From Hyphomicrobiales bacterium (GTDB lineage Bacteria > Pseudomonadota > Alphaproteobacteria > Rhizobiales > Rhizobiaceae), in the NCBI GenBank assembly GCA_900470195.1, contig UEIJ01000043.1, forward strand, positions 40,226 through 104,225: 64,000 bases of DNA, read 5' to 3'. The position numbers and the translations under genes are program-made. The notes beneath the pieces were generated by a model that had not been told where the DNA came from, searched no databases, and saw nothing but the letters and a program-made list of their open reading frames with translations. This document shows, piece after piece, positions 44,308-54,105 of the stretch. Position 1 is the first letter of the stretch. Every line of letters begins with the position of its first letter.

Positions 44308-45687
44308 TCAGCCCGATGAAAGACGTCTGAGAAAGTCGTCGCACCAGCGGTTGACGTCATGGGTATTCAGAAAGCCCATCATGCTTTCAAACCGCTCCTT
44401 GCGCTCCGCCAGCGGCATGGCGAGCGCGCGGGCCATGGCATAGGCCATGGCTTCCGTATCATAGGGGTTGACGAGAAGCGCGCCATCGAGTTCCTGCGCG
44501 GCGCCCGCAAAACGGGACAGCACCAGCACGCCGGGGTTTTCGGGATTCTGTGCGGCAACATATTCCTTGGCGACGAGGTTCATGCCGTCGCGTAACGGCG
44601 TAACCAGCCCGACAGCGGCAAGCCTGTAGAGCCCCGCCAGCACGTCGCGATTGAGGGACCGGTTGATATAACGGATCGGCGTCCAGTCCACCGTCGCGTT
44701 CGCTCCGTTCACCCGCCCTGCCAGTTCCGCCACCGCACGTTGCATGTCCTTGTATTCCGGCACCTCGGAACGTGATTTCGGCGTGACCTGCAGAAAGGTA
44801 ACCTTGCCGCGATTGCCGGGATCGACCTGCAGGAAATGCTCGAAAGCTTCCATGCGATTGGTGATGCCCTTGGAGTAGTCGAGCCTGTCGACGCCGATGA
44901 TGAGGCTGCGATCCAGCATGCTTTCGCGCATGCGCCGCACTGTCGAATGGCGTTCCGCCCTGCCGGCGATCTCGGCAAAAGCGGCTGTCTCGATACCAAT
45001 GCCAAAGCGCTCGGCACGGAACCGGTGCCCGAAAGCCTCAAACAGCCCGTCATCAGTGAGCGGCTTGCCGATCTTCTCGCGCCGCAGGCAGCTGATAAAG
45101 TTATCGACATCGTTTTCGGTCTGGAAGCCGACGACATCATATGAAGCGAGGCCACGCATGATGGTTTCATGCACGGGAAGCGTGAAAACTATATCGGCGG
45201 GCGGCCACGGAATATGCAGGAAGAAGCCAATGCGGTTGGTGATGCCGAGATTGCGCAGTTCCGCAGCCAGGGGAATGAGATGGTAATCGTGAATCCAGAT
45301 TAAATCATCCGGCTCGATCATTGGCAGAAGATGCTTCGCAAACAGACGATTGACGCGGAAATAACCCGCCATGTCCTTGCGCGTGTAATCGATAAGATCG
45401 AGGCGATAGTGGCAGAGCGGCCACAGCATGCGGTTGGCGAAGCCTGCATAATATTCATCGATATCCTTCTTGTGGAGATCAAGAAGCGCATAGCGAATTG
45501 GCCCCTCGTCGCGGATGGTCAGCTCCTGCGGCTGACGCGCGGGAAGGGTCTTGCCGGACCAACCGAGCCATACGCCGCCGCGTTCGTTAAGCGCTGCCTG
45601 CAGCGCGACCGCCAGACCGCCTGCCGGCGCCTTGCCCTGTTCATCAGGCAGGGGAACACGATTGGAGACCACGATCAGCCGTCCCAT
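44308..45687 (-). CDS. otsA: Trehalose-6-phosphate synthase
   Basis: About 459 residues of a GT20 retaining glycosyltransferase joining UDP-glucose and glucose-6-phosphate. Signatures include RLIVVSNRVP at the start, WIHDYHLIPLA, FFLHIPWPPAD, GVDRLDYSKGI (phosphate-binding) and RDGMNLVAKEYVA. I chose the ATG at 45687 with an AAGGA site; the longer frame start lies within otsB. It forms the second gene of an otsB-otsA pair. Confidence 0.95.
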   Translation of the reverse strand: MGRLIVVSNRVPLPDEQGKAPAGGLAVALQAALNERGGVWLGWSGKTLPARQPQELTIRDEGPIRYALLDLHKKDIDEYYAGFANRMLWPLCHYRLDLIDYTRKDMAGYFRVNRLFAKHLLPMIEPDDLIWIHDYHLIPLAAELRNLGITNRIGFFLHIPWPPADIVFTLPVHETIMRGLASYDVVGFQTENDVDNFISCLRREKIGKPLTDDGLFEAFGHRFRAERFGIGIETAAFAEIAGRAERHSTVRRMRESMLDRSLIIGVDRLDYSKGITNRMEAFEHFLQVDPGNRGKVTFLQVTPKSRSEVPEYKDMQRAVAELAGRVNGANATVDWTPIRYINRSLNRDVLAGLYRLAAVGLVTPLRDGMNLVAKEYVAAQNPENPGVLVLSRFAGAAQELDGALLVNPYDTEAMAYAMARALAMPLAERKERFESMMGFLNTHDVNRWCDDFLRRLSSG

Positions 45688-45700
45688 ACACCGAATCCTT

Positions 45701-46492
45701 TCATTGCTGTTCTTGTCCTTCATCCCGGAGGCGGGAAAGCCAGAGGCGAAGCTCGCCCGGATCTGCAAACCGCGCAGCCCCTGAACGGGCGATTGCGCGC
45801 CCGATCACGACGGCAGTACCGCCCAGTTCGCCCGCAGCGTCGAGCATCGATAAATCGGTCAGATCGTCGCCGAACGCGATCGGCACCCTCCCCGCAAAGG
45901 GCTTTTCCGCCATGAAGCGGCGCAAGGCTGCGCCCTTGTCACTTATCGCCGGGCGCAGCTCGAAAACCATCTTGCCTGCCTGCACGATCCAGTCCGGCCC
46001 GGCGAGCTTCCATGCCTTGTCCACGAGGTCATGGGCGAGTTCGGCCTTTTCGGGCGCGGCGCGGTAATGAAGGGCCACGGCGCTCCCCTTGTCTTCGGCG
46101 CGAAGACCGCTGACGCGAAGCGCTGCCTCCCGCAGAAAATCCTTTGCGATCAGAAAATGTTCACCTGGCTCGATCAATTCGACCAGCCCCGATGCGTGCC
46201 TGAACTCGGCACCGTGCAGCGCGGCTATCGGTCCGTGATAATCGGGAAAGCGTTCCTCGATGAACGCGATTGCCCTGCCTGTGATGAGCGCCGTTGCCCC
46301 GGACAGATGTTGGGAAATAACCGAAAGGGACTTTTGCAGGTCGACGGGAACGATCACGCCATCGGGATCGGCGGCGATATCAAGCAGGGTTCCATCGACG
46401 TCGAAAAAAAGCGCGTGTTTCTGAAAATCGATGACCGGCATACCGATCAGATCGGTAGCCGTGTCCTGTTCGTTGCTCGGCATAGAAGGCAA
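45701..46492 (-). CDS. otsB: Trehalose-6-phosphate phosphatase
   Basis: A 263-residue HAD phosphatase. Motif I is ALFFDVDGTLLDIA with the nucleophile Asp near residue 31, motif II ALITGRAI, a Lys in the EKPFAG region, and motif III/IV PIAFGDDLTDLSMLD. It dephosphorylates the OtsA product to give trehalose, a compatible solute. It precedes otsA by 13 bases, so the two are one operon. Confidence 0.95.
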   Translation of the reverse strand: MPSMPSNEQDTATDLIGMPVIDFQKHALFFDVDGTLLDIAADPDGVIVPVDLQKSLSVISQHLSGATALITGRAIAFIEERFPDYHGPIAALHGAEFRHASGLVELIEPGEHFLIAKDFLREAALRVSGLRAEDKGSAVALHYRAAPEKAELAHDLVDKAWKLAGPDWIVQAGKMVFELRPAISDKGAALRRFMAEKPFAGRVPIAFGDDLTDLSMLDAAGELGGTAVVIGRAIARSGAARFADPGELRLWLSRLRDEGQEQQ

Positions 46493-46549
46493 ACATCCAC
46501 AGCGGCGAATGGTTCCCGAATAAATGCCGCGCCCGGCGGTTTCCTATGC

Positions 46550-47965
46550 TTACGCGCGTCCGTAGACGTCATCGAACCGCACGATGTCGTCTTCGCCCAG
46601 ATATTCGCCGCTCTGCACCTCGATAAGCACGAGCGGCAGAATGCCCGGATTTTCCAGCCGGTGCCGGAAGCCACACGGGATATAGGTCGACTGATTGGTG
46701 GTAAGCAGAATTTCGCGGTCGCCATTGGTCACCTTCGCGGTGCCGGAAACCACGATCCAGTGCTCGGAGCGATGATGATGCGCCTGAAGGCTGAGGCGCC
46801 TTCCCGGTTTCACTTCGATCCGCTTGATCTTGAAGCCGTCGCCTTCCTCGAGCACCGTATAAGTGCCCCATGGACGATGGGCCGTGCGATGAAGCTTGGC
46901 CGCTTCGTGACCATCGGCGCGCAGCTTGTTGAAGACCTTGCGCACCTCCTGCGCCTTGTCGCGATGGGCGACGAGCAAAGCATCCGGCGTGTCCACCACA
47001 AGAAGGTCATGAACGCCGACGAGGCTGACGAGGCGCGTTTCCGAAAGAACAAAGCTGTTGGTCGTGTCTTCGATGACCGTTTCGCCGCGCAGGCGGTTGC
47101 CTTCGCCGTCCGGCGTAATGAGATCGGCCATCGCCGCCCAGGACCCTATATCGGACCAGCCGCAGGACACCGGAATGCAGGCAATGTTGTCGGCCTTTTC
47201 CATGATCGCATAATCGATGGAAATGGCAGGCGCCGTCGCAAAATCGTCCTTGGCGATTTCGACCGTCTTCGTCTCGCCATTGACCCCGCGCCGGGCATGT
47301 TCGAGCGAAGCCTGAACGGCGTTGAAAATATCCGGCGCAAGGTGCTGCATCGCTTCGAGCATGGTTCCGGCGGTGAAACAGAACATGCCGGAGTTCCAGA
47401 AATAGCGGCCGCTTTCGACATAGGCCTGCGCCGTCTCGGCATCAGGTTTTTCGACGAAGCGCAGCACGTTCGTGCCTTCGACCTCGATATAGCCGAAGCC
47501 GGTTTCCGGATGATCGGGCACGATGCCGAAAGTGACGATGCGGCCGGTTTCGGCAAGCTGCCGCGCCTTGGAAACGGCCTCGGCAAATGCGGGCTCATCT
47601 TCGATCAGATGATCGGCCGGCATGACGAGCAATGTGGCGTCCGGACCGTAAGTGGCGGCGGCATGGAGTGCGGCGACGGCAACGGCTGGCGCCGTATCGC
47701 GCCCGAGTGGCTCCAGCAGAAAGGCGTTATCGACCTTGAGCGCCTTCGCATCGGCATAGGCATCAAGCGTCAGAAACAGGAAGTCGCGATTGGTGACGGT
47801 AAGGAGATGGTCCACACCGTCCAGCTCGGCCGCGCGCTTGTAGGTCTTGCCGATCAGGGTACTGCCGTCCGGCAGCTCGATGAATGGTTTCGGATGCGCA
47901 TCGCGCGAAAGCGGCCACAATCTTGAACCGGAACCGCCGCTGATGATGACAGGAATAAAGCTCAT
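46550..47965 (-). CDS. manC: GDP-mannose pyrophosphorylase/phosphomannose isomerase (first copy)
   Basis: A 471-residue bifunctional enzyme. The N-terminal nucleotidyltransferase has GGSGSRLWPLSRDAHPK near residue 9. The C-terminal cupin isomerase half (WGTYTVLEEGDGFKIKRIEVKPGRRLSLQAHHHRSEHWIVVSGTAKV) has metal-binding histidines. It is GC-rich like the host background, unlike the second manC at 54106, from which it differs clearly, so this is the likely core copy. It lies after the rml operon but beyond a palindrome-bearing gap of about 260 bases. Confidence 0.93.
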   Translation of the reverse strand: MSFIPVIISGGSGSRLWPLSRDAHPKPFIELPDGSTLIGKTYKRAAELDGVDHLLTVTNRDFLFLTLDAYADAKALKVDNAFLLEPLGRDTAPAVAVAALHAAATYGPDATLLVMPADHLIEDEPAFAEAVSKARQLAETGRIVTFGIVPDHPETGFGYIEVEGTNVLRFVEKPDAETAQAYVESGRYFWNSGMFCFTAGTMLEAMQHLAPDIFNAVQASLEHARRGVNGETKTVEIAKDDFATAPAISIDYAIMEKADNIACIPVSCGWSDIGSWAAMADLITPDGEGNRLRGETVIEDTTNSFVLSETRLVSLVGVHDLLVVDTPDALLVAHRDKAQEVRKVFNKLRADGHEAAKLHRTAHRPWGTYTVLEEGDGFKIKRIEVKPGRRLSLQAHHHRSEHWIVVSGTAKVTNGDREILLTTNQSTYIPCGFRHRLENPGILPLVLIEVQSGEYLGEDDIVRFDDVYGRA

Positions 47966-48101
47966 TGCTCAGTTGTCCTTCGTTGAGCGCACCGCTCACG
48001 CTTTCCGTCAGCTTTTTTCCAATGTCGATAAAGCAATACCTGCAAGCGCCGTCCGGCTCGAAAGTTTTGTCATCTTATAACGGGAAGTTGAAAATCATCA
48101 T

Positions 48102-48138
48102 CCCCACAATGGTGCAATCCTATGCACCTTATTGTGGG
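48102..48138. promoter_or_regulatory. Inverted repeat between rmlD and manC
   Basis: CCCCACAATGGTGC pairs with GCACC-TT-ATTGTGGG, with a two-base bulge, around an 8-base loop. It lies about 140-170 bases upstream of the manC start and after the rml operon. It could be an operator or a leader hairpin. Confidence 0.45.
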
Positions 48139-48171
48139 TCATAATCCGTATAGGCAGGCAATTTCAAATCC

Positions 48172-48190
48172 TTAACGCAGACTGCGTTAA
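48172..48190. promoter_or_regulatory. TTAACGCAG palindrome downstream of rmlD
   Basis: TTAACGCAG-A-CTGCGTTAA, perfect 9-base arms around one base, 34 bases after the rmlD stop. No T run follows on the minus strand, so a protein-binding site is as likely as a terminator. Confidence 0.45.
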
Positions 48191-48223
48191 TAATTGCTGT
48201 TTTGCGCCTCTTTGGCAGAAAAG

Positions 48224-49102
48224 CTATACCAGCCGGGCCACAACGTCCCGCAGCGACGATTGCCAATGTGGGGCCGACCAACTGAACACCTGTTTGAATT
48301 TGGCGGTCGACAAGCGTGAGTTGGCAGGACGTGCAGCCTTGGTCGGATAATCGGCTGTCGCAATATCCGCAACAGTCGCGGTCGGCCCGCCAAGCCTAGC
48401 ACTTTCATCAAATATCGCGCGTGCGAAACCGCTCCAGTTCGTGTCGCCCGTGCCAGTCAGATGATAAACGCCATAAGCGGAAAAGTCCGGCACTGCCGCC
48501 AAATGATCCGCCACCTGGATAATCGCGTCAGCTATATCAAGTGCACTGGTCGGATTACCCCATTGGTCAGAAACGATCGAGAGGGTGTCGCGCGTTTCCG
48601 CGAGCTTCAACATCGTCTTGACGAAATTCTTGCCAAAAGGGCTATAGACCCACGCCGTCCGCAAAATGATGTGCTGCGGATTGGCTTGCGCAACCAGACG
48701 CTCGCCTTCAAGCTTGGAGCTTCCGTAGACACTGCGGGGTCCTGTAGCATCCGTTTCAACATAGGGTTCGTCGGCGTCACCTGCAAAGACATAATCCGTC
48801 GACAGGTGGATGACGGGAACGCCACAAGTCTTCGCCGCTTCGGCAACTGCTTCAGCGCCCGTGGCATTCACTCCAAAGGCAAGTTCCGGCTCGTCCTCCG
48901 CCATATCTACCGTCGTGTATGCGGCGGCAGAGACGACGACGTCGGGCTTGATCGCTTCAATGGCACTGCGCACGGTGTCCGGCTCTGTCAGATCCATTTG
49001 CGGGCGGCCCAGCGCGATGACCTCGAGGTCCGCACGCTGCGACGCCTTCTCAAGAAGGCTCTGGACAACCTGCCCTTCCCTCCCGGTGACGGCGATTTTC
49101 AT
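48224..49102 (-). CDS. rmlD: dTDP-4-dehydrorhamnose reductase
   Basis: A 292-residue short-chain dehydrogenase/reductase that makes dTDP-L-rhamnose, the last step of the rml path. The N-terminal motif is [10 protein letters not shown], a slightly changed nucleotide loop (TGREGQ in place of the usual TGxxGQ), then [11 protein letters not shown] and YGSSKLEGE with the catalytic Tyr and Lys. It overlaps rmlB by ATGA (49099-49102). Last gene of the rmlACBD operon. Confidence 0.94.
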   Translation of the reverse strand: MKIAVTGREGQVVQSLLEKASQRADLEVIALGRPQMDLTEPDTVRSAIEAIKPDVVVSAAAYTTVDMAEDEPELAFGVNATGAEAVAEAAKTCGVPVIHLSTDYVFAGDADEPYVETDATGPRSVYGSSKLEGERLVAQANPQHIILRTAWVYSPFGKNFVKTMLKLAETRDTLSIVSDQWGNPTSALDIADAIIQVADHLAAVPDFSAYGVYHLTGTGDTNWSGFARAIFDESARLGGPTATVADIATADYPTKAARPANSRLSTAKFKQVFSWSAPHWQSSLRDVVARLV

Positions 49103-50175
49103 GCCTTGGCCTCTTTTACTGGCGTGCTGCCCAGACGCTCACCGGCATAGGTACCGCTGCGGATCGGCTCCCACCACCATGCGTTATCGAGATACCACTG
49201 AATGGTTTTTTCCAATCCCGTCTCGAAAGTTTCCTGCGGCTTCCAGCCCAGCTCGCGCTCGATCTTCGAAGCATCAATCGCATAACGGCGATCATGACCG
49301 GGGCGATCCGTCACGAAGGTGATCAGGTCGGCATAGCTCTTGCCATTTGCGCGAGGCCGCTTCTTGTCCAGAATGGAGCAGATGGTTTCCACCACGTTCA
49401 GATTGGTGCGTTCCGCGCGCCCACCGATATTGTAGCTTTCGCCCAGCTTGCCCGTCGTCGCGACCAGTGCCAGCGCACGCGCATGATCCTCGACATAGAG
49501 CCAGTCACGCACATTCGCCCCTGCCCCATAAACCGGCAGCGGCTTTTCATCGAGCGCATTGAGAATGACGAGCGGGATCAGCTTTTCGGGGAAATGGAAC
49601 GGGCCGTAATTGTTCGAGCAATTCGATAACACAACCGGCAGTCCATAGGTTTCGTGCCAGGCGCGCACCAGATGGTCGGAGGCCGCTTTTGAAGCCGAAT
49701 AGGGCGACGAAGGCTTATAGGGCGTTTCCTCGGTGAAAATACCGCTGTCGAAAGGCAGATCGCCAAACACTTCGTCCGTCGAAATATGGTGGAAACGGAA
49801 GCTCGACTTGCGCGGTTCCGGCAGTTCCCGCCAATAGGCAAGTGCCGCATTGAGCAGGCGGAATGTTCCAACGATATTCGTCTCGATGAATGCACCCGGA
49901 CCATCGATTGAACGGTCAACATGGCTTTCTGCCGCCAGATGCATGACCACGTCGATTTCGTGGGCACGTAAAGCTTCCAGAACGCTCGTGTCGTCACAAA
50001 TATCAGCCTGAAGGAAACTGTAATTCGGGTGGTTTTCGATCTGGCGGAGAGACGCCAGATTGCCTGCATAGGTCAGCTTGTCGAGATTGACGACATTGAT
50101 CTTGGGATCAGAAGCCAGATGGCGGCACACTGCAGAACCAATGAAGCCTGCTCCGCCCGTAACGAGAATATTCAT
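49099..50175 (-). CDS. rmlB: dTDP-glucose 4,6-dehydratase
   Basis: A 358-residue NAD-dependent SDR enzyme. Signatures are the nucleotide loop [16 protein letters not shown] at the start, [22 protein letters not shown], and [10 protein letters not shown] with catalytic Tyr/Lys. It converts dTDP-glucose to the 4-keto-6-deoxy sugar. It is coupled to rmlD and follows rmlC by nine bases. Confidence 0.95.
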   Translation of the reverse strand: MNILVTGGAGFIGSAVCRHLASDPKINVVNLDKLTYAGNLASLRQIENHPNYSFLQADICDDTSVLEALRAHEIDVVMHLAAESHVDRSIDGPGAFIETNIVGTFRLLNAALAYWRELPEPRKSSFRFHHISTDEVFGDLPFDSGIFTEETPYKPSSPYSASKAASDHLVRAWHETYGLPVVLSNCSNNYGPFHFPEKLIPLVILNALDEKPLPVYGAGANVRDWLYVEDHARALALVATTGKLGESYNIGGRAERTNLNVVETICSILDKKRPRANGKSYADLITFVTDRPGHDRRYAIDASKIERELGWKPQETFETGLEKTIQWYLDNAWWWEPIRSGTYAGERLGSTPVKEAKA

Positions 50176-50184
50176 ACCATATCC

Positions 50185-50736
50185 TCAAGCAAAAACTTCT
50201 GCATCGGCAAAAAGCGGGGCCTTCTGATCCTTGTCCGAAAGCTGGACGGCTGAAGATGGAAGGGGCCAATCGATACCAATGGCCGGGTCATCAAACCGAA
50301 TCGAGCGGTCGTGCTGGGGAGAATAATAATTGGTCACCTTGTAAATAACTTCGGTATTGTCCACGAGCGTCATGAAGCCATGTGCAAAACCCTTCGGCAC
50401 CAGAATCTGGTTCCACTTTTCAGCCGAGACTTCCAACGCGACCCACTTCCCGAAAGTCGGCGAGCTTTTGCGAATATCGACAGCGACATCGAGAATGGCG
50501 CCGCGAATGACGCGGACCAGCTTGTCCTGCGCAAATGGCGGCAACTGATAATGAAGGCCGCGCACAACGCCTTTTGCAGCCGAATAAGAATGGTTGTCCT
50601 GAACGAAAGTCAGATCAATACCGGCTTCGGCGAATGATTTCGCATTGTAGGTCTCGGAGAAAAAGCCGCGATCATCACCGAATTTACGCGGGCTGATTTC
50701 AAGAAGACCATCGAGTTCCAACCGGCGAACTATCAT
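50185..50736 (-). CDS. rmlC: dTDP-4-dehydrorhamnose 3,5-epimerase
   Basis: A 183-residue cupin epimerase. The start [29 protein letters not shown] is typical, with [33 protein letters not shown] containing the catalytic His/Asp region. It acts on the RmlB product. The start overlaps rmlA by ATGA (50733-50736). Confidence 0.95.
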   Translation of the reverse strand: MIVRRLELDGLLEISPRKFGDDRGFFSETYNAKSFAEAGIDLTFVQDNHSYSAAKGVVRGLHYQLPPFAQDKLVRVIRGAILDVAVDIRKSSPTFGKWVALEVSAEKWNQILVPKGFAHGFMTLVDNTEVIYKVTNYYSPQHDRSIRFDDPAIGIDWPLPSSAVQLSDKDQKAPLFADAEVFA

Positions 50737-51617
50737 CTTTCGTTACCGATTTCCTCGACGCGACGACGCAGATAGGCTGCATATTCGGTCTGACCAAGTT
50801 TTTCCGCCCGCTCAAGAACGGCATCTCCGTCGATCCAGCCTTTTTCAAATCCGATTTCTTCGGGACAGGCAATCTTGATGCCTTGCCGTTTCTCGATTGT
50901 ACGCACAAAAGACGATGCGTCCTGAAGACTGTCATGTGTTCCGGTATCAAGCCAGGCATAGCCCCGTCCCAACTGCTGGACCGTCAGATCACCACGCTGA
51001 AGATAGATATTGTTTATGGCTGTGATCTCCAACTCGCCACGCGCAGAAGGCTTGAGGGAAGCAGCAATATCAGCGACATCATTGTCGTAAAAATACAGTC
51101 CGGTGACCGCCCAGGATGATTTGGGCTTGTTCGGCTTTTCCTCGATGGAAATTGCCTTGCCGGTTGTCTTGTCGAACTCAACCACGCCATAGCGCTGGGG
51201 GTCTTCCACCCGATACGCGAACACTGAACCACCCTTGTCAAGACGGGCAGCGCGTTCGCACAAATCAGACAGGCCGTCGCCGAAATAGATATTGTCGCCG
51301 AGGATCATCGCTACACGGTCGTTACCGATAAAATGGCGCCCGATGATGAAAGCTTCCGCCAAACCGTTCGGTTGCAGTTGTTCCGTGAATGAAAAATTCA
51401 TGCCGAACTCACTGCCATCTCCGAGCAGCTTCTGAAAAAGCGGCAGATCATGCGGTGTCGAGATAACCAGAACATCCCTGATACCTGCGAGCATCAACAC
51501 GCTCAGCGGGTAATAGATCATCGGCTTATCATAGATCGGAAGAAGTTGCTTTGAAACGGCTATCGTCAGGGGATAGAGGCGTGTTCCGCTTCCGCCGGCC
51601 AGGATAATGCCTTTCAT
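50733..51617 (-). CDS. rmlA: Glucose-1-phosphate thymidylyltransferase
   Basis: A 294-residue nucleotidyltransferase that makes dTDP-glucose, first step of dTDP-L-rhamnose synthesis. The signature [32 protein letters not shown] is at residues 8-39, and [11 protein letters not shown] and [13 protein letters not shown] follow. First gene of the four-gene rmlACBD operon, each gene coupled or closely spaced. Confidence 0.95.
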   Translation of the reverse strand: MKGIILAGGSGTRLYPLTIAVSKQLLPIYDKPMIYYPLSVLMLAGIRDVLVISTPHDLPLFQKLLGDGSEFGMNFSFTEQLQPNGLAEAFIIGRHFIGNDRVAMILGDNIYFGDGLSDLCERAARLDKGGSVFAYRVEDPQRYGVVEFDKTTGKAISIEEKPNKPKSSWAVTGLYFYDNDVADIAASLKPSARGELEITAINNIYLQRGDLTVQQLGRGYAWLDTGTHDSLQDASSFVRTIEKRQGIKIACPEEIGFEKGWIDGDAVLERAEKLGQTEYAAYLRRRVEEIGNER

Positions 51618-51710
51618 CTACGCTCCATTACTAACTTCATTATCATGAAGGTACGAGGTATTGAAAACGGCGCCAGTAAAGCTTGTCCGAATAGCAGTGA
51701 CAACCTCTTG

Positions 51711-52820
51711 TCACTGCACCAGCGAGGTATAATTTTTCACATATTCTAGCGCCATTTTATCAGCTGTGAAATGCTCGATATATCGCGCCCGCGCATTCGT
51801 TCCAAAAACTTTGGCCTGCTCCGGGTCGTGTGCGATGCTTCGCATTGCAGCTGACAGCGCTTCCGGGTTCTGTGGCGGCACCACAATTCCCGTTTGTCCG
51901 TTCAGATTGACATAACTCGTACCGGTGCCGATTTCACACGAGATCATCGGCTTTCCGAACATAGACGCCTCCACCAGCGACAGTCCAAACGCTTCAGAAC
52001 GCAGATGCGAGGGAAAAATCAGCCCGGAACTCAACTCCAAAAGCGCAGTCTTGTCCGTATCCGGCAGCGCTCCGACGAAATGAACATGCGACAGATTATG
52101 CTCACTCGCATACGCGATGAGCTGAGATTTCATAGGGCCATCCCCGACGATGACAATATCAATATCGGAAGTTCTTGCTGCGGCCAGCAACGTTCTTAAA
52201 CCTTTATAATAGCGCAGCACGCCGACGAAGAGAAAGAAGGGACGGGGAAACCGCTCACGCCAGCGCGCCTTGGTTGTAGCGTCGGCAACAGGATAATCCG
52301 CCTCGTCCAAGCCAAGTGGAATGACCGTCGTTTTATCGCTGAACCGCTGCAGGACATCGCTTGTCGCAAGATAATTCGGAGAGGTGGCAACGATCCGGTC
52401 CACACTGCCGAGAAAGCGGTTCATCAAAGGGCGATAGAGCTGAAGAAGTAGTTTCTGCTTAACGATATCCGAATGATAGGTCACTATGGTCGGCTTATGC
52501 GGGCGCGCACCGATCTGCACGATATCGCTCATCGGCCAAGGAAAATGATAATGAATGACATCGGCTTGACTACTCAACTCCCGGAACCGGGAAAACACAT
52601 CGCGTGACAACCCTGTCGAGGCAAACTCAAAGTCGAGCTTGGCCTTATATGCCATGTGACCATCAAAATTTCGGGTATTTTCTTCCGGCTTTGCGCTCAA
52701 GGACAACACATCCGACGCGATACCATGTTCAGCCGCACCTTTCGCGATCGCATGAATGGTTCGTTCGATACCGCCGAATGTGTCCGGCCAATAGGTCTTA
52801 AAAAAATGCAGAACTCGCAT
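51711..52820 (-). CDS. GT4 family glycosyltransferase (WbkE-like position)
   Basis: About 369 residues from ATG 52820, with GGAG five bases upstream; the longer frame is not needed. It is a GT-B fold retaining glycosyltransferase: the N-terminal YWPDTFGGIERTIHAIAKG, the C-terminal PFFLFVGVLRYYKGLRTLLAAA (nucleotide-sugar domain) and the EX7E region SEAFGLSLVEASMFGKP. It lies next to manA as wbkE does in classical Brucella wbk loci, so it may be a mannosyl/perosaminyl or rhamnosyl transferase. The donor sugar is not readable from sequence. Confidence 0.85.
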   Translation of the reverse strand: MRVLHFFKTYWPDTFGGIERTIHAIAKGAAEHGIASDVLSLSAKPEENTRNFDGHMAYKAKLDFEFASTGLSRDVFSRFRELSSQADVIHYHFPWPMSDIVQIGARPHKPTIVTYHSDIVKQKLLLQLYRPLMNRFLGSVDRIVATSPNYLATSDVLQRFSDKTTVIPLGLDEADYPVADATTKARWRERFPRPFFLFVGVLRYYKGLRTLLAAARTSDIDIVIVGDGPMKSQLIAYASEHNLSHVHFVGALPDTDKTALLELSSGLIFPSHLRSEAFGLSLVEASMFGKPMISCEIGTGTSYVNLNGQTGIVVPPQNPEALSAAMRSIAHDPEQAKVFGTNARARYIEHFTADKMALEYVKNYTSLVQ

Positions 52821-52900
52821 GTTTCTCCAATACAGATGCGTCATCATCGGCACATCTGATCGTTCGTCATCAGCGGCGACAACTAAAAAGTCGCTACAGC

Positions 52901-54073
52901 CTAAAGTTCGGATACTGCTTTCTCTGCTTCATAACAGGCACAGAGAATATGATAAAAGGTCGATGCTGGCGCGGGCTCATCGATGAGCGTGCCGCCTTCC
53001 GGCCACTTGTCGTACCATAGGCCTTTGATCGGCGTTTCAAGAAATGGTCGTAGGGCGTCAAAGGCTCGCAGTGCTGATTCCAGATAGTAAACGCGCTCTT
53101 CGCCCTTGCTCAACGAAGCGAATAGCAGGGCCGACTTTATCCATTCAGTTTGCGGCCAGAGACGGGCCAACCCATCGTGAACCGAAAAGTCGTCATACAA
53201 ACTCATGATGGCAACTTTGCGCTTTTCGCACACACCACGATCTGCTGCAATCTGGAACAGACGCTTGGCCGCCCGCATGCCATCGTCATTCTGCCGTCGC
53301 TCCGCCCACTGGCCCATCAGCCAGGACCATTCGAACTGATGTCCCGGTTCAACCACCCTACCTTTTTCACCTGGATATGGCTGCCAATCATGATCGAAGA
53401 ATTCCCGCAACGCACCGGTCTTGACATCAATGAATTTCGTTAATGCAAGATTTGCGATCTCATCGGCATATATCGACCAGAACTCTGTCTGTGGGTCTAC
53501 TGCCTCCCAAGCAAGCATTGCTTCGAACAAATGCATGTGCGGATTTGAACACAAAGGAAGCTTTGGCGGATTGGCTTCCTCAAATCCGCCAAGAGGATGG
53601 TGATAATCCGCCACGAGCGAATTCATCAGACCAAGCGCTCGTTGACGCATTTCATCAAACCGATCCGGTATGGAAACCGCGATCTGGGCGGCCGCAAAAA
53701 CGGAAAACGCCTGATTGTAGAGATCGAACGTGTGATCGATCATCTCGCCATTTTGGCCGGCAAGACTGCCATAAAAGCCGTCTTCTCGCCGATAGACGCG
53801 ATCATAATATTCTATTCCGGCTTCAACAGTCTGCTTCCATTCGCCGTGCCAGCCCATGGCACCAGCCTTGGCGAAACAATAAATCTGTCTCGGATGCACG
53901 CGAGAACGACGATTATCTGCATCCGTTGCGACGCCGTCCTGTCCGACACGTTCAAAGAAACCGTTATTCGGTGCATCCACACCGGCCGACAACCAAAGAG
54001 GCAATGCGTCGTTGTGGAGCCACGACGATAAGCGTTCGACTTCCCTTTGAAGTTTACGTGTCACATCCTTCAT
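52901..54073 (-). CDS. manA: AGE-family mannose-6-phosphate isomerase
   Basis: A 390-residue (alpha/alpha)6-barrel protein of the N-acylglucosamine 2-epimerase family. Visible motifs are HPRQIYCFAKAGAMGW, NPHMHLFEAMLAWE, RVVEPGHQFEWSWLM and LARLWPQTEWIKSAL. In classical Brucella O-antigen loci an AGE-type protein of similar size is annotated as ManA and lies with manC and manB, as here, supplying mannose-6-phosphate for GDP-mannose. It is AT-richer than the core genes. An epimerase acting on another sugar is the alternative. Confidence 0.8.
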   Translation of the reverse strand: MKDVTRKLQREVERLSSWLHNDALPLWLSAGVDAPNNGFFERVGQDGVATDADNRRSRVHPRQIYCFAKAGAMGWHGEWKQTVEAGIEYYDRVYRREDGFYGSLAGQNGEMIDHTFDLYNQAFSVFAAAQIAVSIPDRFDEMRQRALGLMNSLVADYHHPLGGFEEANPPKLPLCSNPHMHLFEAMLAWEAVDPQTEFWSIYADEIANLALTKFIDVKTGALREFFDHDWQPYPGEKGRVVEPGHQFEWSWLMGQWAERRQNDDGMRAAKRLFQIAADRGVCEKRKVAIMSLYDDFSVHDGLARLWPQTEWIKSALLFASLSKGEERVYYLESALRAFDALRPFLETPIKGLWYDKWPEGGTLIDEPAPASTFYHILCACYEAEKAVSEL

Positions 54074-54105
54074 TACACGGCTTTCATGCTGAAATAATCA
54101 TACGA

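Noticed and set aside
46031..47926. 631-codon plus-strand frame opposite otsB and manC
   Set aside because: Antisense to two well-supported enzymes; its product has no recognisable family and no ribosome-binding site was noted.
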